Notes under the pieces: model-generated
What the model saw: only the letters and a program-made list of their open reading frames with translations
What the model was told of the DNA's origin: nothing
Database searches by the model: none
Source: a virus
Length of the DNA: 64,000 nucleotides
Strand: one strand, 5' to 3'
IMG/VR virus record: IMGVR_UViG_3300028840_005764
Span: 62,001-126,000 of that record
Made by a program: the position numbers and the translations under genes
Shown here: positions 52,651 to 61,116 of the stretch, in pieces
How the letters are laid out: every line of letters starts with the position of its first letter
Position numbering within the stretch: the stretch's first letter is position 1

Positions 52651-52900
52651 TAACAACTTACACATGAATACATATCAATACATTTACATACATAAGAGCA
52701 TATCTTCACACATATGGTTACAATTGAACACAAAAGAGCATAATTGCATACAAAAGCATACTTATACGCATAACTACGCATATAAAACTACAATTACATA
52801 CAATCTCTTACTTGTATCTACAATTGAACACAAAAACGCATAAATACATACAAAAGAACACATTGCAGCATATGAACACACAATCGCGCACACACGCGCA
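52651..52900. repeat. Tract with strict 10-nt period of pyrimidine-A steps
   Basis: Cut into 25 successive decamers, every one ends in CA or TA and every one begins with a pyrimidine, mostly followed by A; so YAYA recurs exactly every 10 nt for 250 nt. Sequence between is not conserved and the period is not a multiple of 3, so it is not coding. Phased pyrimidine-purine steps at the helical repeat suggest curved or flexible DNA, or a cooperative protein-binding array. Confidence 0.75.
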
Positions 52901-53147
52901 CTTGTGGCGCATCTAACCTACACGTAGGCTAAAGTAGGATAACGCAAGGCTAAATAGCTTATCACTAGGCTAGCAATAATCGTGCCATCATCTTAGCTTG
53001 GCGCGTGGCTAATTTTCACCGTATCTTATCATAGAAAACTGGCCAGATGTTATGTTGGCACGATTCTCGCAATGTTAGGTGCCGGAATATTTTGGGGTCA
53101 TATTTTTGATGCCCTAGCCCACCCCCCGGCTACCACAGCCTACCGGT

Positions 53148-53256
53148 GAGCTAATCATAGACATCAGTGAGCTAATACAGTATTGAGAGCTAATCATAGA
53201 CACCGGTGAGCTAATACCGTCATGAGTGAGCTAATTACAGACACCGGTGAGCTAAT
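53148..53256. repeat. Six GAGCTAAT iterons spaced 18-21 bp
   Basis: Copies start at 53148, 53169, 53187, 53208, 53228 and 53249. Three share the longer ACCGGTGAGCTAAT. The spacing of about two helical turns resembles replication or partition iterons. Close to the 10-nt phased tract. Confidence 0.65.
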
Positions 53257-53524
53257 CCCAATCCCCTATGACCCACCAATCCCACGGCATCCACCATAGT
53301 CACAGACCCCCCGGGCCCCACCACCAATTGCCAGCCCACACAGAACTCAACAGAACTAGTATCACGTCTGTAGAAAAAAATATTAGAGTTGGCGGGCCGC
53401 GTCCAGTCCCGTCTATCAACGTACATCCGCCACCCGGCCCCCGTCACAGGGGCTGTGGGACTGGGCGCCCGGCGCTTACCACGCCACGCCACTCACGTTC
53501 AACAACCTGTTCTGGGAACGTTAA

Positions 53525-53941
53525 CTAAGAAAGTAGGTCACTGCGTCCAAGGACCTCAACGTCGTACACCAATTGATAAATGAATTCTCTATTTCTGGTA
53601 CAGAACTGACTCCCAGCCAACATGCCCATAGACTTGATGAATGCGTTATACGTTTCTACCTCGGCAACAGCGTATAGATGTAGACGATTTGTTTCTACGC
53701 CCCACACACATTTATACAGTTCTTTGACCACGTCCCCAACCATTCTCATGGCTTGGTACACGGCGTCTACATCACCCAGTTCCAGGGCCTCAAGTATTGT
53801 AAATACAGTAATTGTTTCTAATCCTTTTTCTGCGAAGAAATGGCGTACTAGCCACACAGGCCATTCCCTACACGGAGTGGCGTCCTTCATTATGTCATCT
53901 ATACTCCAGTGCCTAATCCTTTTGGTTTTCATCTTTGGCAC
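53525..53941 (-). CDS. Unknown protein
   Basis: 138 residues, helical, one of the genes after the gene-free region. Not recognised. Confidence 0.55.
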   Translation of the reverse strand: MPKMKTKRIRHWSIDDIMKDATPCREWPVWLVRHFFAEKGLETITVFTILEALELGDVDAVYQAMRMVGDVVKELYKCVWGVETNRLHLYAVAEVETYNAFIKSMGMLAGSQFCTRNREFIYQLVYDVEVLGRSDLLS

Positions 53942-53966
53942 CTGACTTTTTATAATGGTTTTTTAT

Positions 53967-54206
53967 CTAGCCAGAGAACGTAGAGCTGCAGCCCTCACAC
54001 ACGTCGATGAACAACGTTGTGGACAACGGTGGATCACTGTACAGCAGATCGTCGTCAATCAGCGGGGAGCCGGGTGCCTGGCCCAAGAACGAGTCCTCGC
54101 CCCACACGTCCTCACTCAGCTCACTACAGCCGTTGTGCGTCTCAAGCGTGAACATCAACCAATGCCTCCCACCACACACAGGACACGGTCTAAGACTTCT
54201 CATCAC
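53967..54206 (-). CDS. Zinc-ribbon protein
   Basis: 79 residues; CPVCGG at the start and CEGC near the end frame an acidic middle. ATGA overlap with the HD-domain gene upstream. Confidence 0.6.
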   Translation of the reverse strand: MMRSLRPCPVCGGRHWLMFTLETHNGCSELSEDVWGEDSFLGQAPGSPLIDDDLLYSDPPLSTTLFIDVCEGCSSTFSG

Positions 54207-54751
54207 AGACTCCTATCACCATTCAGGGTTACGAGTGCGGACACCATGATTTTTGACATTCGTTGCCAGAGTCCTTCACACAGTCCCGGGCGGTAGACAG
54301 CCGCCGTGAAGTCCGTGTGCTCCTTGCAGTACATCTTTAGCCGTGAGTCTTGGTACTTGACGCAGGTCTCGAGGTTCGCGAGTCTGTCCCCGGCCTTCGT
54401 GATGAGAGCGGCTATGTGCACTGGGTTCCTGGCGTCACACGCAGCCAGCCGCTTACGGCTCTGGGCCTTACGCGCTCTGCGATTCGGTCCCGGTCTATCT
54501 GATACCAGGTCCACGGCGTGAGCGATTTGCCAGTCGAAGTTCTGCGCCACGTCGTCAAGCGTGGCACTCGTGTCCTCAACTATATCGTGGAGATAGCCGA
54601 CAACCGAGATCATGGAGCCGTAGTGCTGGAGATGGCGCACAACGTGATCCAGGTGCTCGACGTACGGCCGGTGGTCGTACAGCTGTGTACCATGTGCGTG
54701 GTACGCCAGGCCCCGGGCCCTTGCCACATCCACCCAGTCATAAGTTTTCAT
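54203..54751 (-). CDS. HD-domain hydrolase, MESH1/RelA-like
   Basis: 182 residues. Metal ligands appear as EHLDHVV and the YLHDIVEDT motif, the HD...ED order of SpoT/MESH1 enzymes, plus a later D in KAGDRLANLE. Could hydrolyse (p)ppGpp or a related nucleotide to blunt a stress signal. No synthetase domain. GC-rich. Confidence 0.75.
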   Translation of the reverse strand: MKTYDWVDVARARGLAYHAHGTQLYDHRPYVEHLDHVVRHLQHYGSMISVVGYLHDIVEDTSATLDDVAQNFDWQIAHAVDLVSDRPGPNRRARKAQSRKRLAACDARNPVHIAALITKAGDRLANLETCVKYQDSRLKMYCKEHTDFTAAVYRPGLCEGLWQRMSKIMVSALVTLNGDRSL

Positions 54752-54753
54752 GG

Positions 54754-55059
54754 TTATTCTCGTATGATGAGTTTTGAATCCGGTAGAGGAAACACTTCCG
54801 TATCCCTCTCAAGTATTTGTACATTTCCGCTTTCGACGAAACAAACGGCGAGAGATAGTTTCTTTTTTAGCCATTTATCTGTATCAAATACAGTTGTTGT
54901 TAAACCTTTTGTTCCAGGTTTACAATGATCTACACCAATTTCTTTTGGATTTATTAAAATTGCCGGCATTCTGCTGTCACCAACGTAAAAAACTTCTCCA
55001 TATTCCATACTAAATAATTTTTTCTCTTTGTTTTTTGTTTTTTTTATAGTGATTTTCAT
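54754..55059 (-). CDS. Unknown protein
   Basis: 101 residues from ATG 55059. Basic start, strand-rich body. AT-rich again, marking the end of the GC-rich region. Confidence 0.55.
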   Translation of the reverse strand: MKITIKKTKNKEKKLFSMEYGEVFYVGDSRMPAILINPKEIGVDHCKPGTKGLTTTVFDTDKWLKKKLSLAVCFVESGNVQILERDTEVFPLPDSKLIIRE

Positions 55060-55063
55060 CTTA

Positions 55064-55249
55064 TTACTCCGTTGTGTCGTACTCTTTGTACCTCTGTCTT
55101 TCGGCTTTGTTTCTATATCTTTTCCACCAGCGTCTTGCCCGAGCCACATGCGTCGAATTACAGCCCTTCTCAGGGCAAGGGTTCTCCCATCTCGGACCGT
55201 TATCATGGTATCTCTCTGTACCCCGGCGATGATTGGGGCCCTTGCTCAT
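55064..55249 (-). CDS. Unknown basic small protein
   Basis: 61 residues, rich in Arg/Trp (RARRWWKRYR), one Cys pair and His; probable nucleic-acid binder. Confidence 0.55.
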   Translation of the reverse strand: MSKGPNHRRGTERYHDNGPRWENPCPEKGCNSTHVARARRWWKRYRNKAERQRYKEYDTTE

Positions 55250-55268
55250 TGTGCCTGCTCGTAGCTGA

Positions 55269-55595
55269 TCATTCTAGAACCTCGTGCAGCCACGCCAGCG
55301 TGTTACACAATTTGCACGGCTTGTTGGAATAGAAGTTATTGTCCCAGTCCCATACTCCGGAGACAGAATGCGCGTGCCCAGGGGCATTCTTGATGTTTGG
55401 CCTTGGTGGCCCCACCCACACCAGTGCCTCGGGCGTTCTCTTGGGACCGTGCTGGTTGCAGTACCAAGCGTCGAGAAACTCCAACACAGCCCCGCGCAGC
55501 CGTCCGTTCTCGTCGCGGAGTCTTTCGACCTCATACTCGAGACAGTCGACGCAAACGTCTCGGTCGGCCTCACATGTGCAAGCTGCTCCACCCAT
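55269..55595 (-). CDS. Unknown protein with coiled coil and Cys pairs
   Basis: 108 residues from ATG 55595 (GGAGGAGTGTG leader). CTC and CVDC at the start, a short coiled coil (RLRDENGRLRG) and CKLC near the end. Confidence 0.55.
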   Translation of the reverse strand: MGGAACTCEADRDVCVDCLEYEVERLRDENGRLRGAVLEFLDAWYCNQHGPKRTPEALVWVGPPRPNIKNAPGHAHSVSGVWDWDNNFYSNKPCKLCNTLAWLHEVLE

Positions 55596-55647
55596 CACAC
55601 TCCTCCTCGCCGCGTAGGGCGTCCTACAAACACGCTCATTCACCTAT

Positions 55648-55869
55648 TTACTGCACCTGCTCGTCACACGCCGTGAGGCAATCACTGAGCTTGAACTCAC
55701 AGCTGTTCCAGTAGTAGACGCTATTGGCATCGCGGCACGCGTCACGCTCCTCCACGCACTTTTTCTCGCACAGTTCTGTTGGCGTCATTGGCATGGGTTC
55801 GGGTACCGTGGCACACGACACAGGTAGAATTAGCGACAGTAGAGCAAGTTGGCGGCAGTGGTTATTCAT
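55648..55869 (-). CDS. Cys-patterned lipoprotein, paralogue of 36299
   Basis: 73 residues. Lipobox LPVSC (Cys19); mature part has C-x3-C-x6-C then, 11 residues on, C-x6-C-x3-C, the same layout as the 36299 protein with otherwise different sequence. Probably a periplasmic helical hairpin held by disulfides. Confidence 0.7.
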   Translation of the reverse strand: MNNHCRQLALLSLILPVSCATVPEPMPMTPTELCEKKCVEERDACRDANSVYYWNSCEFKLSDCLTACDEQVQ

Positions 55870-56053
55870 CGTCTTGCTGAATTTCTATAATACAACCTCC
55901 TTCATACGAATATGGTAGATGGACTTCCTCGCCAGGAGCCACCGGAATTTGTGGGGATGCGTCTTCAGCCTGTACGAAGACCGGGTGCTCAGACTCGTTT
56001 CTCAGTTTGCGGCCGTTGTTCAGCAAGCGAAATCGATCGAAGTGCATTGGCAT
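55862..56053 (-). CDS. Unknown small protein
   Basis: 63 residues from ATG 56053 (GTAGGAGAC leader). Strand-rich, acidic end. A longer start would overlap the next gene. Confidence 0.5.
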   Translation of the reverse strand: MPMHFDRFRLLNNGRKLRNESEHPVFVQAEDASPQIPVAPGEEVHLPYSYEGGCIIEIQQDDE

Positions 56054-56061
56054 TTTGTCTC

Positions 56062-56436
56062 CTACGTCAGTTCCCAATAGAAGTTCATGGCCGTGAGGCC
56101 TGGTCTTTCTCCGTTCTTTGATGATGTACTGTGTATCACTTGTTCCCAACCAGCTTCCACATATTTTTCGGCTACACGCTGTCTGACGTCATTTGAGTAT
56201 TCGCCGCTTACGATAACTGTCATTGGATTTCGTATGGCTTGGTTATTTCTCTTTGCACATTGAACTAATTCTTTTATTTTTTCTTCAATCTCATTTATTA
56301 GTTTATCTACCATCGCGTATCTAGCTATTCCCCTAACTTCATCTGGGGTCGTGAGTTTGCGTTGGTTACTACGCTCTTTGATCCATTGCATCATTTTTGT
56401 GACTTCCAACATCATTTCTCGTTCTGATCTGCTCAT
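56062..56436 (-). CDS. Unknown protein
   Basis: 124 residues from ATG 56436 (AAAGG leader). N-terminal coiled-coil-like helices, C-terminal alpha/beta segment (MTVIVSGEYSNDVRQRVAEKY). Not recognised. Confidence 0.55.
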   Translation of the reverse strand: MSRSEREMMLEVTKMMQWIKERSNQRKLTTPDEVRGIARYAMVDKLINEIEEKIKELVQCAKRNNQAIRNPMTVIVSGEYSNDVRQRVAEKYVEAGWEQVIHSTSSKNGERPGLTAMNFYWELT

Positions 56437-56440
56437 TTTA

Positions 56441-56662
56441 TTACCTTTGTTCGTCAGGGTTACAATCAAATCTTTCGCACAGTTTTCTGGCGTTCATCTC
56501 ACCTAGGCCAGTGCATTTCTGTATCAGCCAGTAGAGAGGAGCTGGCGACATGAACCGCACAGTACGTACAAGACCTTCAAGTATTTCTTCATCAGAAGGT
56601 TTTGTTTTAAAACGACGTACATGTTCAACGACGACGTCTCTGTTTCTTTGATAACGATTCAT
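56441..56662 (-). CDS. Unknown small basic protein
   Basis: 73 residues from ATG 56662. Contains a helix-hairpin-helix-like GLGEMNARKLCER near the end, suggesting DNA binding. Confidence 0.5.
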   Translation of the reverse strand: MNRYQRNRDVVVEHVRRFKTKPSDEEILEGLVRTVRFMSPAPLYWLIQKCTGLGEMNARKLCERFDCNPDEQR

Positions 56663-56666
56663 AATG

Positions 56667-56879
56667 CTATTCCTCTGGGAAATGACCATATGCCATCAGG
56701 CACAACAAATCATTTCTAAGTTTTTCCGTCAGTTCGTTTTCCGGATGCTTGTTGATCCACAGGAGCTTAGCCACATTGTATGCAGCGGCGACTGGATCTT
56801 TCAATGAATACATTACTTGTTTTCTTGTATATCCAAGTTGTTCATACAACTGGAACAACATTTCAATTCTATTCATCAA
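56667..56879 (-). CDS. Unknown small helical protein
   Basis: 70 residues, overlaps the next upstream gene by 11 nt. Not recognised. Confidence 0.5.
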   Translation of the reverse strand: MMNRIEMLFQLYEQLGYTRKQVMYSLKDPVAAAYNVAKLLWINKHPENELTEKLRNDLLCLMAYGHFPEE

Positions 56880-57282
56880 TATGCCTCATTATTCTTTGGA
56901 CGATGTTATTTCTGTACAGATAATCAGGGACTGAATTTGTTAATTCTGATCTGTATTCTTCACACAATGTTTTAAGTTTTTTGTATTTTTTTATTACCAA
57001 AAATAATTCAGATATTTCATTTGGACTGAGTCTGACACCCTTCCCAACTTTTCTATTCTTGTGCATTCTTTCGAGCACAGGGCTCATATATGGCTTCTTT
57101 AGATTTACATACTCTTCTTGCAGGTATTTGACTTCTGCCTCGGCATTCGCGCATCGTACAGCCAATTCCTTGCACAAGGCATGGGCTCTTTCCAGGTCTT
57201 CTTGTTCCCTGGTCTTAGTGTGTTTGATTTTTTGTTGTTTTGCCCAGAGTTCCGACTGAGTATCAGGATCTATTGGAGACAT
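56869..57282 (-). CDS. Coiled-coil protein
   Basis: 137 residues; residues 10-65 and 85-120 are coiled coils, the middle basic. Not recognised. Confidence 0.55.
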   Translation of the reverse strand: MSPIDPDTQSELWAKQQKIKHTKTREQEDLERAHALCKELAVRCANAEAEVKYLQEEYVNLKKPYMSPVLERMHKNRKVGKGVRLSPNEISELFLVIKKYKKLKTLCEEYRSELTNSVPDYLYRNNIVQRIMRHIDE

Positions 57283-57468
57283 TTATTTATCCTCTTCCGC
57301 GTTTTTTATCACTGAAAGGACATTCAATTGAGTTTTTTTCAATAAATCTTCAATAATTTTCAATTGATTTCTAAGTATTTCTTGATCTTTTTCTAGATTT
57401 TTTATCCTATTTTGTAATGCATTTATGATTTTTTCATCATTTTCCATTTGTTTTAACCAGATTTTCAT
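57283..57468 (-). CDS. Small coiled-coil protein
   Basis: 61 residues, one long heptad helix (LQNRIKNLEKDQEILRNQL). Directly abuts the previous gene and could partner with it. Confidence 0.55.
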   Translation of the reverse strand: MKIWLKQMENDEKIINALQNRIKNLEKDQEILRNQLKIIEDLLKKTQLNVLSVIKNAEEDK

Positions 57469-57637
57469 AGAATTTGTGAGTATTTTCCTCTATTTCTTTT
57501 TGTTTTTCTTTAGGATATTCCCATAGATGACCGAATCTTTTATCTTCATTGCACTTAGCACATCTCCAGTATGGTGCCTCGTTATACAACTTCATCAGGA
57601 TACTGCAGTTCAAACAGACAGGAGGCCCCAGTCCCAT
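57437..57637 (-). CDS. Small zinc-ribbon protein
   Basis: 66 residues from ATG 57637 (AAAGG leader). CLNC and CAKC 18 apart form a ribbon; C-terminal charged helix overlaps the next gene by 32 nt. Confidence 0.6.
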   Translation of the reverse strand: MGLGPPVCLNCSILMKLYNEAPYWRCAKCNEDKRFGHLWEYPKEKQKEIEENTHKFYENLVKTNGK

Positions 57638-57651
57638 TACTTTTCCTTTCA

Positions 57652-58290
57652 CTATACACCGATTGCACTGGTTATTTTTCTATGTTCTTTGAACGCCGCA
57701 TCATATGGCTCGCGTTTTTCTTTCCATAGCTTTACGTCTTCTGCCGTAATTTTCTTGTCACCAGTCAAGTCTTTGAACCAAGACCATGTTTTTTCGTCAT
57801 ATGGATCAATAAATTTTTCTGCCATAGCTATATAATATCCGTCTTTAACCAATCCCATAATGCAAGCATTGGTTATTTCGTATTCAAAAGCTGTTTTGTT
57901 CATAAGCACATAATCATCTTCGTTCCAAAACTCTTGGTCGCATGCGATTTCGATTTTCTTTGCAGAATGCGCGAGTCCGTTGAATGTACCTGACCGTAAA
58001 TTAGATTTCAATTTTCTATTACGTAGTGTACATGTGATTTTCTTTATATGTTTTCGTAGAGAATTTGTATTGAATGGATGAGGCCCCATATCAGAAAGAT
58101 ATAGTGATAGTATTCTTTGTATTTGAGTTTGTGATATTTTCAATCCTTTATCAACAGTAAAGGACATTCCTTCCACTGTGAAATCAACTAATATTTTTCT
58201 AGTGATTAATGTTATTGTTAATATCATTACTGGTATCAATAAAATTGAAAATACAAAAACAATGATAACTGCAACTGAAGCGGCGTTCAT
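57652..58290 (-). CDS. Membrane-anchored protein
   Basis: 212 residues from ATG 58290. A strong hydrophobic segment at residues ~3-28 anchors it; the rest is soluble with two Cys. Start overlaps the next gene as ATGA. Not recognised. Confidence 0.6.
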   Translation of the reverse strand: MNAASVAVIIVFVFSILLIPVMILTITLITRKILVDFTVEGMSFTVDKGLKISQTQIQRILSLYLSDMGPHPFNTNSLRKHIKKITCTLRNRKLKSNLRSGTFNGLAHSAKKIEIACDQEFWNEDDYVLMNKTAFEYEITNACIMGLVKDGYYIAMAEKFIDPYDEKTWSWFKDLTGDKKITAEDVKLWKEKREPYDAAFKEHRKITSAIGV

Positions 58291-58610
58291 GTCAATAACC
58301 ACCTGTTGACGTTTTTGCCAGTTCTTGTGCAGAGTATTTTACCATCTTGTTTCACTAGTTCCATACGCTCAAGTTCGCGCAGTTTTCTATGAACGTCACT
58401 GTGCTTTGGCGATACGTTACTCATCCAGATATTGATCTCGAATGCCGTCATTCCATTAGGATAAATATTCTTATGTTTGTACATGGCCGAGTACACCTCG
58501 ACCTGGCGTTCGGTAAGCTTGCCAGATGCTATCAGCTTGTTGTACGCCTCCTGCTGGCGTCTGCGTGCTTCGAGCACGTCACTGGTTGGTTCTAGTGTCA
58601 TGGCCTCCAT
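58287..58610 (-). CDS. Winged-helix-like protein
   Basis: 107 residues. Helical start, then HTH-like segment (LTERQVEVYSAMYKHKN and VHRKLRELERMELVKQ with a wing). Probable DNA-binding regulator. Confidence 0.6.
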   Translation of the reverse strand: MEAMTLEPTSDVLEARRRQQEAYNKLIASGKLTERQVEVYSAMYKHKNIYPNGMTAFEINIWMSNVSPKHSDVHRKLRELERMELVKQDGKILCTRTGKNVNRWLLT

Positions 58611-58613
58611 CGG

Positions 58614-58895
58614 CTACTCCTTCGGGCAGCAGCGATACTCTGTGCCGCCATAATGGTTCCTGACATGACGCTCACAGTTCAAGCATACTTCGTTTGTGGG
58701 ATCATCTCCACGCTCAAAGCGATGTGATTGTAGAGTCAGCATATTTGAACGAGCGTCTTGTTCCAGGATTTTCATGGCGTAGGAATTTGCTTGTTGTAGA
58801 TCACTTAGCAATATTTTTGTAGTGCTATGTAATTTGCCAAAACTCGTATGGACTTCAATATATGTAACAATTTCTTCCGGCATAATAATCACCAT
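58614..58895 (-). CDS. Unknown small Cys-containing protein
   Basis: 93 residues; TAATG overlap with the neighbour. CLNCERH and CCPKE near the end may bind zinc. Confidence 0.5.
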   Translation of the reverse strand: MVIIMPEEIVTYIEVHTSFGKLHSTTKILLSDLQQANSYAMKILEQDARSNMLTLQSHRFERGDDPTNEVCLNCERHVRNHYGGTEYRCCPKE

Positions 58896-59095
58896 TAACT
58901 ACTGGCTTTGATGAATTTCTTCAGCAGCAGACGTAGTTTCTTTGCGTCTTCAACCGTCAGCATGCACGGTACATAACCGTAGTCAATGCGTTGGGTACGT
59001 GAAAAAAGTATGGCTCGTTTCTTTTGTTTTGTGCAATGGCATAGATACAGAGTGCCTGTCTCTGTTTCTACTGCGCCATATGTTTTTTGACTCAT
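58895..59095 (-). CDS. Unknown small protein
   Basis: 66 residues; strands then a helix with KKLRLLLKKF. Not recognised. Confidence 0.5.
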   Translation of the reverse strand: MSQKTYGAVETETGTLYLCHCTKQKKRAILFSRTQRIDYGYVPCMLTVEDAKKLRLLLKKFIKASS

Positions 59096-59295
59096 ATTTT
59101 ACTCTTTGGGCTATCAGATACTATAATCTCTTTGGTGTCGCCACATTTTCGGCAGTAAAGCATAGAGTATGTTATTGTGTGGTCATAGGCAGGGGTACCT
59201 AATCCAGTTGTTTGCCCATTCATTTTATAATAATTAGCTCTGACGATGTGGTATTCATGGCCTGTTTCTCTGCAACTTGCTGCTGTGTGTCCCAT
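59092..59295 (-). CDS. Unknown small protein
   Basis: 67 residues with CRKCG near the end and one early Cys/His. ATGA overlap. Confidence 0.5.
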   Translation of the reverse strand: MGHTAASCRETGHEYHIVRANYYKMNGQTTGLGTPAYDHTITYSMLYCRKCGDTKEIIVSDSPKSKI

Positions 59296-59320
59296 TAGTA
59301 TTGTTCCTCCATATGATGTG

Positions 59321-59614
59321 TTATTCCAATACTATATGCGCTTTTAGCGGTATTACTATTCTTTCATTTGGTTCAAATTCTATCTGACCATCGTTTAAGC
59401 GAACTACTTGTGTCTTATCGCGACTGGCTGCTGCTTGTTTTTTGTTTGTTGGCTTTGATGATATTTTCATGAATACATATAAATAATTATCGTCTTCATC
59501 TGGCTCTTCAGCTTCATAGTCCTCTAATTCATTTGGATATGTAAAAACTTCTCCATGTTTTATTCGTTCTAAAGTGGCTGCTGGTTGCGTTACTCTTCTA
59601 TCTTTCACCTGCAT
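59321..59614 (-). CDS. Unknown acidic protein
   Basis: 97 residues; acidic centre (DYEAEEPDEDD) and strand-rich end. Not recognised. Confidence 0.5.
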   Translation of the reverse strand: MQVKDRRVTQPAATLERIKHGEVFTYPNELEDYEAEEPDEDDNYLYVFMKISSKPTNKKQAAASRDKTQVVRLNDGQIEFEPNERIVIPLKAHIVLE

Positions 59615-59870
59615 CTTTTTCTCCTCTTATAACAAATTCGTTTCTTATTGTATCAGTATTATTCATTTTTTGTGTTGCTAACAAACAATAATAATGTGCT
59701 CCTATTGTGACACGTCGCCCTTTATGACCACCAGACTTGTAAGCAGGTCGCACCATGAGCTCACAATCTGTTTGATCTTCGCCACAAATAAAACATGTCA
59801 ATGATGGATCGCCATCTTCATATATTTTCAATACTAGAGAATTTGTTAACTCTTGTTTGGATCCTGACAT
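59598..59870 (-). CDS. Unknown Cys-containing protein
   Basis: 90 residues; CFICGEDQTDC in the middle suggests a metal site. Overlaps the next gene by 17 nt. Confidence 0.5.
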   Translation of the reverse strand: MSGSKQELTNSLVLKIYEDGDPSLTCFICGEDQTDCELMVRPAYKSGGHKGRRVTIGAHYYCLLATQKMNNTDTIRNEFVIRGEKDAGER

Positions 59871-59927
59871 CCTGCTTCCTTCAACATTCGCAGTATTTCA
59901 GGTGGGTCGCCCCAAGCTGGATCTAGA

Positions 59928-60332
59928 TTATTTACTTTCAATATCGCCACCAATAATGACTTTGCCGGTAGATTTAAGCCCATTTAAAACTGTATCTAAA
60001 TCCTTACCCTTGAATCGATGACGATGTTGATGTTCTGGCGCGTCGTCTTTGCCTAAAGCACGCAACGCTCGTAATACAATCCAATTCTTGGAAACTTCTT
60101 GAGTATCTACTTTTTGCCAAATTTCTTCTAGGGCTTTTTTCATTCTGTCGTTTTTATCAAGCAAATCTCCATAATTTCTCCATGCATCACGTTCGTTGGC
60201 GGCGTGTTCAAAAGCTTCAAGTGCCTTGATCATCAGCTGAGCCAGAATGAAATCTGGAGTATCAGATACATTTTCGAGCGTGTATGTGTTGATCAATTTT
60301 TCCAGATCTTTTCTGAATCCTTGGTTGCTCAT
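59928..60332 (-). CDS. Unknown helical protein
   Basis: 134 residues from ATG 60332. Helical with a His-rich loop (HQHRHRF) near residue 105. Not recognised. Confidence 0.5.
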   Translation of the reverse strand: MSNQGFRKDLEKLINTYTLENVSDTPDFILAQLMIKALEAFEHAANERDAWRNYGDLLDKNDRMKKALEEIWQKVDTQEVSKNWIVLRALRALGKDDAPEHQHRHRFKGKDLDTVLNGLKSTGKVIIGGDIESK

Positions 60333-60340
60333 GATCCACC

Positions 60341-60550
60341 TCAATACAGGACAGCCTCTACACCACCAACGATGAAACGTTTATTTTGTCCGAAAACTGT
60401 TTGGTCTAGCATACACACATTGATATTTTGTGGTGTAATACCATATTTCTTTTCAAACTCATTAATAACATCTTGAATTACTCTAGATAGATCATGTTCT
60501 AGTTCTGCTTTGGCTTCTTTCAGCTGATTGATATGAACTGACAGATCCAT
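60341..60550 (-). CDS. Unknown small protein
   Basis: 69 residues; amphipathic helix then a short strand pair. Not recognised. Confidence 0.5.
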   Translation of the reverse strand: MDLSVHINQLKEAKAELEHDLSRVIQDVINEFEKKYGITPQNINVCMLDQTVFGQNKRFIVGGVEAVLY

Positions 60551-60565
60551 TGTTAGCTCCTATAT

Positions 60566-60874
60566 CTATATTGGTGTTCTTACGGTTGCGCTCTTGAACG
60601 GCCAACCAATACATACATTGACCATTACTTTTCTACCATTTAGGTTTGTTGCTTTTACTTTATATAATGCAGCATCATTTTTGTTACATCCTCTGAATCC
60701 GACGAGAAATATTGATTTATCAAGTATTTCAATATCTGTGAATCCTAGTATTTCCACAGCTTTTATAGCTTGGTCTTTTGTTGTACATGCGCCTCTAGCT
60801 AATGAAAATGATATTATTAATATAAGTGTTATGTAGAATATTGTTGTCGTTATAGATTGTTTTTTACGCATCAA
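60566..60874 (-). CDS. Exported small protein
   Basis: 102 residues; cleavable-type signal (SITTTIFYITLILIISFSLARG) ending near residue 28, then a small domain with three Cys. A YscW- or NTF2-like fold is conceivable but unproven. Confidence 0.55.
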   Translation of the reverse strand: MMRKKQSITTTIFYITLILIISFSLARGACTTKDQAIKAVEILGFTDIEILDKSIFLVGFRGCNKNDAALYKVKATNLNGRKVMVNVCIGWPFKSATVRTPI

Positions 60875-61115
60875 ATTTCCCGTTTATTATTGAATCTAAT
60901 ATTTTACACGCAAGGTGATCGGCATCAGTGAGTGTTATATCTCCAGGGCCATATCTCCATATCATATCGTTTATTCCACGTTTTAATTCTGATACGTTGT
61001 CTGGTTCTAATTCTTTTGGTGTTGGTTCTGCTGATGTGGTTGGAGGAAATCCAAATCGTCTACGTTCTGATTTAGAAAGCGCACCGGCAGGGCCGCCTTT
61101 TGGTGAATCGTCCAT
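60864..61115 (-). CDS. Unknown small protein
   Basis: 83 residues; Pro/Ser-rich start, helical end. Overlaps the exported protein gene by 11 nt. Confidence 0.5.
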   Translation of the reverse strand: MDDSPKGGPAGALSKSERRRFGFPPTTSAEPTPKELEPDNVSELKRGINDMIWRYGPGDITLTDADHLACKILDSIINGKFDA

Positions 61116-61116
61116 A

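Noticed and set aside
52651-52910. CRISPR array or simple tandem repeat
   Set aside because: No repeated spacer-repeat unit; only the YA positions recur, every 10 nt.
59871-59927. Short 31-codon frame between 59598 and 59928 genes
   Set aside because: Only a TTG start inside the neighbouring gene; too short to support.
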